Below are positions 25,204 through 33,983 of a stretch of DNA of 64,000 nucleotides, in pieces. A program made the position numbers and the translations under genes. The DNA lies in assembly GCF_004919085.1 (NCBI RefSeq), contig NZ_STGL01000005.1, positions 186,001 to 250,000 of the forward strand. The letters are read 5' to 3'. The notes under the pieces were generated by a model that did no database searches, had not been told where the DNA came from, and worked only from the letters and a program-made list of their open reading frames with translations. Every line of letters starts with the position of its first letter. Positions within the stretch are counted from its first letter, which is position 1. The DNA is from Nocardioides sp. GY 10127 (GTDB lineage: Bacteria; Actinomycetota; Actinomycetes; Propionibacteriales; Nocardioidaceae).

Positions 25204-25770
25204 TCAGCCTCCGGTGCTCAGGGAACGGATGGGCGGGCGCGACGCAGCGCGCCAGGTGGGGAGGACGCTCGTGGCGAGCGCGGCGCCGATGCTGACCAGC
25301 ACCGACACGAGGACGCCGAGTGCCGCGCCGCCGAGCGACACCCCGGCCGCGGCCGCGCCCACGGCGTCCAGGACGAGGGAGACGACGACCGCGACGACGG
25401 ACCCCAGGACCGCCCCCGCGACCGCGGAGATCACGGGCTCGACGAGCAGCGCGGTGACGACCGGGCCGCGCGGGACGCCGGTCGCGCCGAGGACGCCGAG
25501 CTCCCGGGTGCGGTGGCTGATGGTGCGCGTGGTCGCGACCGCGACCTCCACGACGCCGACCAGCAGCACGGTGACGGCGATGAGGACGACGGCGCGACCG
25601 ATCTCGTCGGCGTGGCCGAGCGACGCCGCGGACTCGCGGATGCCCGCGGCCATGGCGAAGACGACGACGACGAGGAAGGCCCCCGTGGCGGTGGTGAGCG
25701 AGGGCAGCACCAGCTCCGCGGCGCGGCGCCGGGTGGAGAGGAGCCCGTAGGCGAGTCCGTACTTCAGCAT
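25204..25770 (-). CDS. ABC transporter permease, short FtsX-type subunit
   Basis: A 188-residue membrane protein consisting of the FtsX core: four hydrophobic helices, with the conserved cytoplasmic RTRELGVLGATGVPRG loop between helices. It is about half the usual FtsX/MacB permease length and lacks the large extracytoplasmic domain. It begins at ATG 25770, sharing one base with the stop of the longer permease gene (TGATG). The pair probably forms a heterodimer in which only one subunit has the periplasmic-side domain. Confidence 0.83.
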   Translation of the reverse strand: MLKYGLAYGLLSTRRRAAELVLPSLTTATGAFLVVVVFAMAAGIRESAASLGHADEIGRAVVLIAVTVLLVGVVEVAVATTRTISHRTRELGVLGATGVPRGPVVTALLVEPVISAVAGAVLGSVVAVVVSLVLDAVGAAAAGVSLGGAALGVLVSVLVSIGAALATSVLPTWRAASRPPIRSLSTGG

Positions 25771-26954
25771 CACAGGCCTCCGAGCAGCTGGACGGGCCGC
25801 TGCTGGAGCAGCCGGTGGACCGGGACGAGCGCGCCCACGATCGCCATCGCCGGCAGGAACGCGGCGACCATCGCGGAGGCCTGGACCCAGGCGAGCGGGG
25901 TGGCGATCTCGGGGATGACGAGCGCGACGGCGGCGCCGGCGCCCAGGACGCCCACCACCCAGGCGGTGACGAAGACGATCCCCGACTCCACCAGGAAGAA
26001 GTAGAGGACCTCGTCGGCCAGGCCGATGCTCGACATGATGCCGAACTCCCGGCGGCGCTCGTGGACGGCGGCGAGGAAGGAGCTCACGGCGATGACGAAC
26101 CCGAGGATGAGCCCGATCGTGGAGATCAGGCCCAGGGCGGAGCTCGTCACCTGCCCGGAGAACAGCGCCGAGTAGCGCTGCTCGAAGGTCGTCGCCCCGC
26201 TGCCGCCGACGGTGTCGTAGATGAGCCCGTCGCCGGCGGCGTCGGGGCTGACGGCCGGGTCGGTCGTGGTCGGCAGGCCCGTCGACTCCGCGAGCACGGC
26301 GCCGAGGTCGTTGCGGGTCAGGTCGGCCGCGGGGACGGTGACCGTCCACCAGCCCACGTCGCCCACGGCCGTGGTGGCCACGTCGGCGGACGTCGTGATC
26401 CAGGTGTCCCCGGCGTCCGCGTCCTCCTCGAGGCTCACGGTGAGGTCGCTCCCGCCGAGGCTGAGGGTGTCGCCGTCGGTGACGCCGAGCCGCTCCGCCA
26501 CGGAGGAGGGCACGAGGGCGGTGCCCGCGTCGACGCCCTCCAGGCCGTGGACGGCGACGGTCTTCCCGTTCACCGTCGTCTCGCCGGCCACGGTCCGCAG
26601 GGCGGTCCAGCCGTCGGGGAGGTCGAGGGACGCCGTGGGCGCCCCGTCGGCGACCAGGGCCTCCGCCTCCGGGTCGTAGGTGACGCCGTCGGCCGGCACC
26701 ACCCACAGCTGGGCGTCCGCGACGACCGCGTCGACGGTCTCCGCGCCGGTGAGGGCGAAGCTGGCCGAGATGGTCCGCACCACCGTCACCGACAGGATCG
26801 CCAGCGCGATCCCGAGGGTGGACAGCACGAACCGCTCGGGTCGTCGGCGGATGTTCGCGATCGCGAAGACGAGGAGCCGGCGGAACGTCCCCGAGGAGGA
26901 CGAGGCGACCAGCTCGGGAGCCGGTGGTGCGGGTGCCGTGGTTGTCGTGCTCAC
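25770..26954 (-). CDS. ABC transporter permease, FtsX/MacB-type
   Basis: A 394-residue permease. An N-terminal helix (FVLSTLGIALAILSVTVV) is followed by a large extracytoplasmic MacB-like domain (about 60-250), then three helices with the FtsX loop ERRREFGIMSSIGLADEVL. GTG 26954 (VSTTTTAPAPP) begins a short disordered leader; the ribosome site is weak. It is first in the three-gene ABC unit and divergent from an Lrp-type regulator 265 bases away. The transported compound is unknown; location upstream of amine uptake and oxidation genes may be coincidental. Confidence 0.85.
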   Translation of the reverse strand: MSTTTTAPAPPAPELVASSSSGTFRRLLVFAIANIRRRPERFVLSTLGIALAILSVTVVRTISASFALTGAETVDAVVADAQLWVVPADGVTYDPEAEALVADGAPTASLDLPDGWTALRTVAGETTVNGKTVAVHGLEGVDAGTALVPSSVAERLGVTDGDTLSLGGSDLTVSLEEDADAGDTWITTSADVATTAVGDVGWWTVTVPAADLTRNDLGAVLAESTGLPTTTDPAVSPDAAGDGLIYDTVGGSGATTFEQRYSALFSGQVTSSALGLISTIGLILGFVIAVSSFLAAVHERRREFGIMSSIGLADEVLYFFLVESGIVFVTAWVVGVLGAGAAVALVIPEIATPLAWVQASAMVAAFLPAMAIVGALVPVHRLLQQRPVQLLGGL

Positions 26955-27060
26955 GCAGGTCAGACAAGTAGCCGGACGTTTCGCCTGCCGCGCCTGCTCG
27001 GTGGCCGACCCGTTACGTCGGCGCCCGCCCCGGTAACGAGTGCATGGCCTCGGCAAAGGA

Positions 27061-27111
27061 CGAAGGGCCCGATCCTGTGCGGGACCTTCGGCCCCACCGA
27101 CGATTCGTCGG
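27061..27111. promoter_or_regulatory. Inverted repeats in the ABC/Lrp divergent spacer
   Basis: Two adjacent dyads: CGAAGGGCCCG and CGGGACCTTCG (11-base arms, one mismatch, 27061-27090), then CCGACGA-T-TCGTCGG (perfect, 27097-27111). They sit between the divergent starts at 26954 and 27220 and are candidates for Lrp-protein binding. The first also resembles a DosR-type box, but only loosely. Confidence 0.35.
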
Positions 27112-27219
27112 CCGACGGCACCGGTAACGCCGATTTTTCGTGCCGCGCCTTCCGGGGGCGCACCCGGGAGGCGAATGCTCGGGCTTTACCACCAGGAAAT
27201 GACCTCGGAGGTATCCCCC

Positions 27220-27807
27220 GTGCCCGATCGCACCACCCAGGACGACCACGTCCGGCCCGCCCCGGGTGTGCCGAGTGCGCCGGTGGGGCCGCCGCGCCGG
27301 CGGCGCAAGCGCTCCAGCGCCCTCGACGACGTGGACGAGCGGCTCGTGTGGGAGCTCGTGCGCGACGCGCGCACCAGCATCAGCCGGCTCGCCGCGCGCA
27401 CCGGGCTGGCGCCCTCGACCGTGCACGCGCGGGTCCGCGCGCTGGTCGGCGCCGGGGTCCTGCGCTCGTTCCACGCCCACGTCGACCTCGAGGCGCTGGG
27501 GCTGCCCCTCCAGGCGATGATCAACGTCCGGCTGCGGGAGGACGCCCGCGCCGACGGCCGGGGGTTCGGCGTCCGGGTGGTGCGCCGGGCGCCGGTGCTG
27601 CACGTCTACCAGCTCGGCGGGCCGGACGACTACCTCGTGCACGTCGCCTGCGCCTCGCCCGGCCACCTCCGCGACCTGGTCGAGGACCTCACCGCCGACC
27701 CGGCCGTCTCCTCCGCCAGCGCCTCCATCGTCTACGAGCACCTGGTGGCCGCCGAGCACATGGACCACCTCGACGGCCTGGAGCAGATGCGGACCTCGAT
27801 CGCCTGA
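27220..27807 (+). CDS. Lrp/AsnC-family transcriptional regulator
   Basis: A 195-residue regulator. After a basic leader (PPRRRRKRSS), the HTH reads LDDVDERLVWELVRDARTSISRLAARTGLAPSTVHARVRALVGAGVLRSFHAHVD, the hallmark of Lrp/AsnC proteins. The RAM-like effector domain follows (VLHVYQLGGPDDYLVHVACAS). Such regulators respond to amino acids or amines, which suits the neighbouring permease and amine oxidase genes. GTG 27220 has GGAGG eight bases upstream; ATG 27199 is an alternative. The stop codon lies inside the first unit of a 15-bp tandem repeat. Confidence 0.85.
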   Translation: MPDRTTQDDHVRPAPGVPSAPVGPPRRRRKRSSALDDVDERLVWELVRDARTSISRLAARTGLAPSTVHARVRALVGAGVLRSFHAHVDLEALGLPLQAMINVRLREDARADGRGFGVRVVRRAPVLHVYQLGGPDDYLVHVACASPGHLRDLVEDLTADPAVSSASASIVYEHLVAAEHMDHLDGLEQMRTSIA

Positions 27808-27853
27808 CCCTCGATCGCCCGACCCTCGATCGCCCGACCCTCGATCGCCCGGC
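27794..27853. repeat. Four 15-bp tandem units overlapping a stop codon
   Basis: Four consecutive copies of CCTCGATCGCCCGAC-like units. The first contains the Lrp gene's TGA (CTGA); in the later ones this is CCGA or CCGG. Each unit holds CGATCG. It looks like a local duplication of the gene's last codons. Confidence 0.85.
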
Positions 27854-27888
27854 CCTGTGGGGCAGGGCCAGGCGACCGAGGAGGCGCC

Positions 27889-29730
27889 TCACACGGTGGC
27901 TGCGCGTGCGTGCTTCCCGTGCTTGCCGTGCTTCGGGTGCAGCATCGCCGTGAGCCAGGTGCGGCGCGGCGAGCAGACGATCTTCCCGTCGACCACCGTG
28001 CAGGTCTGCTGGTAGCTGCTGGAGAAGAGGTGCTGCCCCAGCCAGGAGTAGCCCGGGCCGGGCTCGGCGCCGCGCGGCGTGAACGGCACGAAGTTCGCCG
28101 CGTCGTCCGTGCTGCCCGTGCCGTCGTAGCGGGCGACCGTCGGGTAGGGGTAGACGGGACGCGTGCGGGTGACCGTGCCGTCGTCGTCCGTGGACGAGGC
28201 GATGAGCGCGTCGGGGGCCCGGCCGCTCTCCACCCAGGCCATCGTCGGCGTGAGCACGTCGGTGCTGTGCGGGCCCGCCCCGTCACCGCAGTGGGCCATG
28301 CCCGGGAACAGGTAGAGCCGCGCGAACCGCGCCACGTTCCCGCTGCCCATCGCCTGCTTCATCGCGTGCCAGTAGGCCAGCGTGTTCTGCGGGGAGATGT
28401 GCTGGTCGTTCCACCCGTGCCAGAGGACGAGCCGACCGCCGGAGGCGCGGAACGCCGAGAGGTCGGGGTCGAGCGCCGACTGGTAGCTGGAGGACTGCAC
28501 GGTCCTCCAGAACCCCTTCTCGCTGAAGTCGAGGTCGGTGAGCTGCGGGTCGTCCAGCGTGGTGTTCGTGAACGCCAGCGCCTTGATGTAGCCGAGCACG
28601 AACCGCTGGCTGCCCACGGTCTCGCCCTGGGCGGTGGGGATGAACAGCGTCCACTCCAGCTCGGAGCCCCACTCGTGCGAGATCGCCACCTCCAGCCGCT
28701 TCCCGCTCGGGGTGGTCGCGCCGTCGTGGAGCCGCTGCACGACGCCGGCCTCCTCGGCGGTCAGGCAGGAGGAGTCGTCCACGCCGTCGGCGCAGAGCAT
28801 GGTCATCGGGTCGAAGTCGCACCGGCGCGGGTCGTCCAGGACGCCGTCGACCACGCCGTCCAGGCCGTCGCAGGCGGCGAGCACGGCGTCGTGGATGGCG
28901 GGCAGCTTGTCCGCCAGCAGGATGTACTGCCCGTCGTCGTCCAGGTTGGTCAGGACGTTCCAGGCGTGGTGGTAGGTGTTCTGCACGACCATGTTGCTGG
29001 CCGGGGCGCCGGCGGCGATGCCGTCGAAGTCGTCGGGGTAGCGCTGGGCCTCCATGAGCGCCTCGCGCCCGCCGTCCGAGCAGCCGTCGAAGTAGGAGAA
29101 GCGCGGCGCGTGCCCGTAGAACTGCGTGATCATCTCCTTCGCCACCAGCGAGGTCACGTGGACGCCGCGGTAGGAGAAGTCGAGCGCCGCCTGGGCGTCG
29201 GCGGCCCAGGAGCCGTCGTTGCCGCCCTGGTGGCCCATGTCGGTGGTGGCCGACGCGATGGTGCCGTCCTCCACGACCGTGCAGCCCTCGGTCTGCGTGT
29301 AGCTGATGTTCGAGCTGCCGCAGAGGCCGCCGCAGCCGGTCTGGAGGTAGCGCTGCGTCCAGCCCTCCAGCGGCAGCCGGACGACGATCGTGTCGGCCGG
29401 CGCGATCGTGCCGGTCACCTGGCAGTAGGGCGCGGTCTCGCCGTCGTCGACCACCTCGGTGGCGGTCACGGTGACGGGGGCGTCGGCCGCGTCGTCGAGG
29501 TCCATCGTCGCGACGTCGTCGCACGACATGACCGGCGCGAGCTCCGGCAGGACGAGCAGGCCGTCCTCGTCCACGACGACGGGCGTGGCGGGGCCGGAGC
29601 CGCCGTGGCCCCCTCCCGCCTGGGCGGTGCCGCCGGTGAGCACGAGGGCCCCGGCGACGAGGAGCGCGAGGGTCGCGCTCGTGAGGACGGCGACGGCCGA
29701 GCGCCGGCTGCCGTGATGACTGGTGTGCAT
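27889..29730 (-). CDS. Secreted tannase/feruloyl esterase family protein
   Basis: A 613-residue exported hydrolase. The N-terminal signal peptide (RRSAVAVLTSATLALLVAGALVL) ends at AQA-GG. The tannase-family CS-D-HC catalytic motif is complete: C217-S218 in GCSDGGRE, D442 in HGWNDQHIS and H480-C481 in GMAHCGD. Many further Cys suggest disulfides. Known members cleave galloyl, feruloyl or phthalate esters outside the cell. The C-terminus has a basic HPKHGKHGKHAR tail. It lies next to a gallate dioxygenase operon with its own palindromic operator, so releasing gallate from tannins or gallate esters is the most likely role. Confidence 0.9.
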   Translation of the reverse strand: MHTSHHGSRRSAVAVLTSATLALLVAGALVLTGGTAQAGGGHGGSGPATPVVVDEDGLLVLPELAPVMSCDDVATMDLDDAADAPVTVTATEVVDDGETAPYCQVTGTIAPADTIVVRLPLEGWTQRYLQTGCGGLCGSSNISYTQTEGCTVVEDGTIASATTDMGHQGGNDGSWAADAQAALDFSYRGVHVTSLVAKEMITQFYGHAPRFSYFDGCSDGGREALMEAQRYPDDFDGIAAGAPASNMVVQNTYHHAWNVLTNLDDDGQYILLADKLPAIHDAVLAACDGLDGVVDGVLDDPRRCDFDPMTMLCADGVDDSSCLTAEEAGVVQRLHDGATTPSGKRLEVAISHEWGSELEWTLFIPTAQGETVGSQRFVLGYIKALAFTNTTLDDPQLTDLDFSEKGFWRTVQSSSYQSALDPDLSAFRASGGRLVLWHGWNDQHISPQNTLAYWHAMKQAMGSGNVARFARLYLFPGMAHCGDGAGPHSTDVLTPTMAWVESGRAPDALIASSTDDDGTVTRTRPVYPYPTVARYDGTGSTDDAANFVPFTPRGAEPGPGYSWLGQHLFSSSYQQTCTVVDGKIVCSPRRTWLTAMLHPKHGKHGKHARAATV

Positions 29731-29804
29731 GTGGTCTCCCCCTCGAGAGGACGGTGCGTGGTCCGCCGGGCAGGGTCGGGGGCGCCCGGCGCTGTGACGT
29801 TAAC

Positions 29805-29822
29805 CACATTGCCAACAATGTG
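29805..29822. promoter_or_regulatory. Palindrome upstream of the tannase gene, likely GntR operator
   Basis: CACATTG-CCAA-CAATGTG: perfect 7-base arms, 75 bases before the tannase start. Its core ATTG-N4-CAAT is shared with the sites at 36781 and 37614 next to the GntR gene. Confidence 0.55.
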
Positions 29823-29914
29823 TCCACCAAGATCGTGAAGGATCTCGCCGCGTCGTCCTTCTGACCGTTTCTGGGCACAAATGCGCAGGTCAGAGCCCCT
29901 GTTCGAAGGCAGGA

Positions 29915-29955
29915 AGGCCCCGCCGACCGGGGGGCACGCCCGGTCGGCGGGGCCT
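29915..29955 (-). terminator. Strong hairpin ending the gallate operon
   Basis: A perfect 17-bp stem (AGGCCCCGCCGACCGGG with its complement, 7-base loop), starting 23 bases after the dioxygenase stop on the minus strand. No T-run follows, as is common in high-GC actinobacteria. Confidence 0.75.
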
Positions 29956-29977
29956 GTCGCGCAGGTCCTGCGGGGCC

Positions 29978-31231
29978 CTACTGGCGCCCCACTCCGTACT
30001 GCAGCGCCACCTTGCGCGTGGCCTGGAACTCCTCGAGCGTCTCGCCGCGCATCGAGGCGTAGACCTGCGGGTTGGGGATGCCCAGGACGGCCGCCATCTT
30101 CTCGAGGACGAAGAAGGTGACCCCGCTGCGGACCATCTCGATCCAGCGACGCTCGCGGATGAGCGTCCGCTCCTCCTCGCTGAGCCCGTGCTCCTCGGCC
30201 AGGGCCTCGAAGTCCTCCAGGAACCGCCGCCGGTGCTCCGGCTCCACCAGGCGGTGGAGGAAGTCGTTGACGCGGTAGCCGGCCGCGCTCCGGGCGAGGG
30301 TGAACGGGTAGGTGCCGGCGAGGGCCTCCGCCCCCGCGAGCTCGCGACCGACGTGCTCGCGGTGGGCGGCCGCCAGCGCCTCGTCCGGTGCGTCGCCGAG
30401 GTCCTCCAGGACGACGGTGGCGATGTTGGTGACCGACGGGGCGTAGGTCATGGAGTGGACGAGGCGGACCTTCTCCGACAGCGCGCCGCGCATGATCAGC
30501 CACATCACCACCTCGGCGCCCTCCATGCCGCCGCGCTCGGCGTACTCGGCGATGCGCATCTCGACGAGCTTCTCCGGGTCCTCGACGATGAGCCGCAGGA
30601 ACTCGGTGTCCCACTCCTCGTTGACGAACCCGGCCCGCTCGCCGTGCACCTGGTGGGAGAGGCCGCCGGTGCCGACCACGGCAACCCGGAGGTCCTCCGG
30701 GTAGCTCTCGACGGCCCGGCGCAGCGCCTTGCCGAGCTTCCAGCAGCGGCGCGCGTTCGGGATCGGCAGCTGGAGCACGCCCACCTGGAGCGGGACGATG
30801 GCGCCCGGCCAGGGCCCGTCCTCGTCGCCCATCATCGACAGCGGCGAGAGGCACCCGTGGTCGAGCGCCCGGCCGCGGAAGAACGACATGTCGAACTCGT
30901 CGGCCATGAGCGAGGCGCCGATGTGCCGGGCCAGGTCCGCGTGCCCCGTGGCGGGCGGGACGTCGCGCGGTCCGCCGCCCTCGTCGGCTGCCTCGTAGGT
31001 GTCGTCCACCCCCAGCGCGAACGCCGAGTAGTGGTCGAAGAAGAACGACGTGATGTGGTCGTTGTAGATCATGAACAGGACGTCGACGTCCTGCTCCTGC
31101 ACCCAGCGGCGCACCTCCCCGAACCCCTCGAAGATGGGCGCCCAGGCGGGGTCGTCCTCCTTGTGGGCGTCCTTCGCGAAACCGATGGTCGGGGAGTGCG
31201 AGGCGCCGATGCCTCCGACGATGCGGGCCAT
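29978..31231 (-). CDS. galA: Gallate dioxygenase (fused LigB-LigA type extradiol enzyme)
   Basis: A 417-residue class III extradiol dioxygenase; length and layout match gallate dioxygenases DesB/GalA (about 420). The LigB-like N-terminal domain (1-280) has the Fe(II) ligands H12, H59 (NDH) and E240, and active-site histidines H125 and H193/H196. The C-terminal part (about 290-417) is LigA-like, fused rather than a separate subunit. Single-chain fusion is typical of enzymes that cleave gallate to 4-oxalomesaconate; protocatechuate enzymes are usually two-subunit. The neighbouring genes supply every later step. It is last in a seven-gene operon. Confidence 0.88.
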   Translation of the reverse strand: MARIVGGIGASHSPTIGFAKDAHKEDDPAWAPIFEGFGEVRRWVQEQDVDVLFMIYNDHITSFFFDHYSAFALGVDDTYEAADEGGGPRDVPPATGHADLARHIGASLMADEFDMSFFRGRALDHGCLSPLSMMGDEDGPWPGAIVPLQVGVLQLPIPNARRCWKLGKALRRAVESYPEDLRVAVVGTGGLSHQVHGERAGFVNEEWDTEFLRLIVEDPEKLVEMRIAEYAERGGMEGAEVVMWLIMRGALSEKVRLVHSMTYAPSVTNIATVVLEDLGDAPDEALAAAHREHVGRELAGAEALAGTYPFTLARSAAGYRVNDFLHRLVEPEHRRRFLEDFEALAEEHGLSEEERTLIRERRWIEMVRSGVTFFVLEKMAAVLGIPNPQVYASMRGETLEEFQATRKVALQYGVGRQ

Positions 31232-31258
31232 GTCTTCTCTCCTCTGGCTGCGGGGTGC

Positions 31259-32371
31259 TCAGGCGGCCGGCGCGGAGCCGGCGGGGCTGGTCTGGGTGTT
31301 CTGGCTGTTCTCGCTGGTCGCGCGGTCGGGTCCGGGGTAGACGGTGCCGTCGAGGATCAGCCGGGCGGTGCGCAGGACGGACGTGGAGAGCACCTCTCCC
31401 GCCTCGCCCAGCCGCGCGTCGACGTCCAGGAAGCCGCTGGGGTGCTCGACGCGCACCGGCTCCCCGGCGGCCGGCGCCACCGCGACGTCCGCCGCGACGC
31501 TCCCGGGCAGGCGGACGGCGGCGGCGACCGTGGCCGCCCCCAGCACCCCGATGGCCTGGTGCACCCGCTCGGGGATGAAGCTGCGGGTGGTGAGGCTGCC
31601 GCCGCCCTTCGGGCCGGAGACGAGCACGATCTTGGGGACGGTGGTGGCGGCGAGGTCGGTGGAGAGCCCCATCGCCGCCGCGGCCTCGGCCCGCACGGCG
31701 TCCACGCGGGCGCGCAGCGCCGGGTCGGCCTCGAGGACGGCGGGCTCCTCCGTCCCGGCCAGGCCGAGGTCCGCGGCCCGGACCAGCACCGACGGCATCC
31801 CGTTGTCGATGCAGGTGGCCTCCAGGCCGGCGAGCACCTGCCGCGCGCGACCGGTCGGCAGAAGCGGGGTGGCCGAGGGCACCGCCACGATCTCGACGGG
31901 CGCGGCCGTGCCGGGCACGCCGGTGATCTCGGTGTCGCCGGCGAAGGTGACCACCCCGCCCGGGGTCTGCACCCGCAGGACGGCGAGCGCCCCGGTGTTG
32001 ACCAGGCGCACGCGGACGTCGGTGACGCCGTCGGTGGCCGGCACCAGGCCGCGCAGGACGGCGAACGGGCCGACCGCGGCCAGCATGTTGCCGCAGGTCT
32101 GCGAGCCGGAGACCACCGCCGCGTCGACGACCACCTGGAGGAACAGGTAGTCCACGTCGGCCTCGTCGTCGGCCGAGGGCGAGACGACGGCGACCTTGCT
32201 GGTGAGCGGGTGCGCCCCGCCGAGGCCGTCGATCTGCCGGACGTCGGGGCTGCCCATCACGCGCAGCAGCAGCGCGTCCCGCTCGGCTGGCTCGGCGGGC
32301 AGGTCCGCGGCCAGGAAGACCCCGCCCTTGGAAGTGCCGCCGCGCATGAGCGCGCAGGGGATGCCGGCCAC
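31259..32371 (-). CDS. galD: 4-oxalomesaconate tautomerase (PrpF family)
   Basis: A 370-residue member of the PrpF/GalD isomerase family. The diagnostic N-terminus is PCALMRGGTSKG, QTCGNM carries a probable catalytic Cys, and SFIPERVHQAIGVLGA lies near the C-terminus. In gallate catabolism GalD converts keto 4-oxalomesaconate to the enol (4-carboxy-2-hydroxymuconate) used by the hydratase. GTG 32371 begins two bases after the aldolase stop. The last 25 residues are a low-complexity Ser/Ala/Gln tail. Operon position between aldolase and dioxygenase supports the GalD assignment over PrpF of propionate metabolism. Confidence 0.85.
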   Translation of the reverse strand: MAGIPCALMRGGTSKGGVFLAADLPAEPAERDALLLRVMGSPDVRQIDGLGGAHPLTSKVAVVSPSADDEADVDYLFLQVVVDAAVVSGSQTCGNMLAAVGPFAVLRGLVPATDGVTDVRVRLVNTGALAVLRVQTPGGVVTFAGDTEITGVPGTAAPVEIVAVPSATPLLPTGRARQVLAGLEATCIDNGMPSVLVRAADLGLAGTEEPAVLEADPALRARVDAVRAEAAAAMGLSTDLAATTVPKIVLVSGPKGGGSLTTRSFIPERVHQAIGVLGAATVAAAVRLPGSVAADVAVAPAAGEPVRVEHPSGFLDVDARLGEAGEVLSTSVLRTARLILDGTVYPGPDRATSENSQNTQTSPAGSAPAA

Positions 32372-32372
32372 G

Positions 32373-33089
32373 TCAGCCGTCCGACCGGACCGCGTCGCGG
32401 TCGAGCTCGTCCCACCGGCGGTAGGAGACGCCGAGGTCGGCCAGGACGGCGCGCAGGCCGTACCGGTCCAGGCCCAGCTGGCCCTCGAGGAAGGCGGCGC
32501 GGGTGGCGGCCTCCTTGGCCTCCCGGGCCTCGCAGCCCAGCAACGCCTCGTCCACCCGACCGCGCGGCACCACGACCACGCCGTCGTCGTCCGCGACCAC
32601 CACGTCGCCGGCCTCGACGACCTGGCCGGAGATCACGACGGGCAGGTTCACGTTGCCGGCGGTGGCCTTGACGCTGCCCTGCACCGAGACGTGCCGCGAC
32701 CAGGCGCCGAAGCCCATCTCGCGCAGGGTGGCGGTGTCGCGCACGGCCGCGTCGCAGACCACCGCACGCGCACCGCGGTGCTGCAGGGCGGTGGCGAACA
32801 GGTCGCCGAACACGCCCCACGTGGACGGGCCGGCCATCGCGACGACGAGGACGTCGCCCTCGCCGCACTGCTCGACGGCCGCGTGGATCATCAGGTTGTC
32901 GCCGGGCCAGCAGAGGGCGGTGACGGCGCGACCGGCGACGGCCATCCCCTGCTGGATCGGGCGGAGGTCGGGGCCCAGGCTGCCGGTGCGACCCAGCGCC
33001 TCGTGCACCGTCGCGGTGCCGTACCCCTCGAGCCGGCGGACCTTCGCGGGGTCGGGCCGCGGGACGTCGGTGACGACGAGCCTGCGCAT
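32373..33089 (-). CDS. galC: 4-carboxy-4-hydroxy-2-oxoadipate aldolase (RraA-like)
   Basis: A 238-residue class II pyruvate aldolase of the HMG/CHA aldolase family. The family's metal/substrate site is visible as CGEGDVLVV followed by VVCDAAVRDT (the R-D pair). It would cleave CHA to pyruvate and oxaloacetate, the last step of the gallate pathway. ATG 33089 shares one base with the stop of the ABC ATPase gene (TGATG), showing tight coupling. RraA itself is shorter and does not sit in such operons. Confidence 0.85.
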   Translation of the reverse strand: MRRLVVTDVPRPDPAKVRRLEGYGTATVHEALGRTGSLGPDLRPIQQGMAVAGRAVTALCWPGDNLMIHAAVEQCGEGDVLVVAMAGPSTWGVFGDLFATALQHRGARAVVCDAAVRDTATLREMGFGAWSRHVSVQGSVKATAGNVNLPVVISGQVVEAGDVVVADDDGVVVVPRGRVDEALLGCEAREAKEAATRAAFLEGQLGLDRYGLRAVLADLGVSYRRWDELDRDAVRSDG

Positions 33090-33982
33090 CAGACGGCCTC
33101 GCCGTCCGGCCGGTAGCCCTTCTTGGCCTTCTGCACCAGCTCGTAGACGTGGTGGCGCAGCTCGGCGAACCGGGCCGTGGAGCGGGTCTCCAGCTGGTCG
33201 CGCACGTCCGGGAGGTCGACGGTGACGTCCTCCAGGATCACGGTCGGGCGGTTGGAGAGGACCAGGACGCGCTGGCCGAGGTAGACGGCCTCCTCGATGT
33301 CGTGCGTGACGAAGAGGACGGTGACGCCGAGGCGGTGCCACAGGGTGCGCACGAGGTCCTCGAGGTCGGCGCGGGTCTGGGCGTCGACGGCGGCGAACGG
33401 CTCGTCCATGAGCAGGACGCTGGGCTCGTAGGCGACGGCGCGGGCGATCGCCACGCGCTGCTGCATGCCGCCGGAGAGCTGCCAGGGATGGGCGTCGCCG
33501 CTGTCGGCCAGGCCCACCGCCTCGAGGGCGGCCTCCACCTTCTCGCGGCGCTCGGCCTTCTTCAGGCCCTTCTCCTTCAGCGGCAGCTCGACGTTCTGGC
33601 GGACCGTGAGCCACGGGAAGAGGCTGCGGCCGTACTCCTGGAAGACCACGGCCATGCCGGCCGGCGGTCCGGTCACGCGGGCGCCGTCGAGGACGACCTC
33701 GCCCGAGGTGAGCGGGAGCAGACCCGCGATGCCGCGCAGGAGCGTGGTCTTGCCGGCGCCCGAGGGCCCGACGATGCAGACGAGCTCGCCGCGGGCCACC
33801 GAGAACGTGAGGTCGCGGACGGCCTCGACCTGGCGACCGGCGCCCTCGTAGATCTTCTTGAGTGCGCGGACGTCCAGGGCGACGTCGCTGCTCGGGGTGC
33901 TCACGTGGTCTCCCGGGGTGGTGGAGGGACGGGTCCGGTCGGCGGGCGCCGTGCGCCGCGTCGTGGGGAAGAGGGACGTCAT
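33089..33982 (-). CDS. ABC importer ATP-binding protein (SsuB/TauB-like)
   Basis: A 297-residue ATPase with Walker A GPSGAGKTT, Q-loop VFQEYGRSLFPW, signature LSGGMQQRVAIARA, Walker B VLLMDEPFAAVD and switch THDIEEA. The class matches importers for sulfonates, nitrate, thiamine precursors and aromatic acids. ATG 33982 is one base after the permease stop; GTG 33904 with a GGGAG site is an alternative that would remove a 26-residue disordered leader. It energises the importer formed with the two permeases and the lipoprotein encoded upstream. Confidence 0.9.
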   Translation of the reverse strand: MTSLFPTTRRTAPADRTRPSTTPGDHVSTPSSDVALDVRALKKIYEGAGRQVEAVRDLTFSVARGELVCIVGPSGAGKTTLLRGIAGLLPLTSGEVVLDGARVTGPPAGMAVVFQEYGRSLFPWLTVRQNVELPLKEKGLKKAERREKVEAALEAVGLADSGDAHPWQLSGGMQQRVAIARAVAYEPSVLLMDEPFAAVDAQTRADLEDLVRTLWHRLGVTVLFVTHDIEEAVYLGQRVLVLSNRPTVILEDVTVDLPDVRDQLETRSTARFAELRHHVYELVQKAKKGYRPDGEAV

Positions 33983-33983
33983 G

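Noticed and set aside
27081-27095. DosR/DevR box upstream of the Lrp gene
   Set aside because: GGGACCTTCGGCCCC is close to the shape but has a mismatch in the core and no dormancy genes are nearby; kept only as part of a generic dyad.
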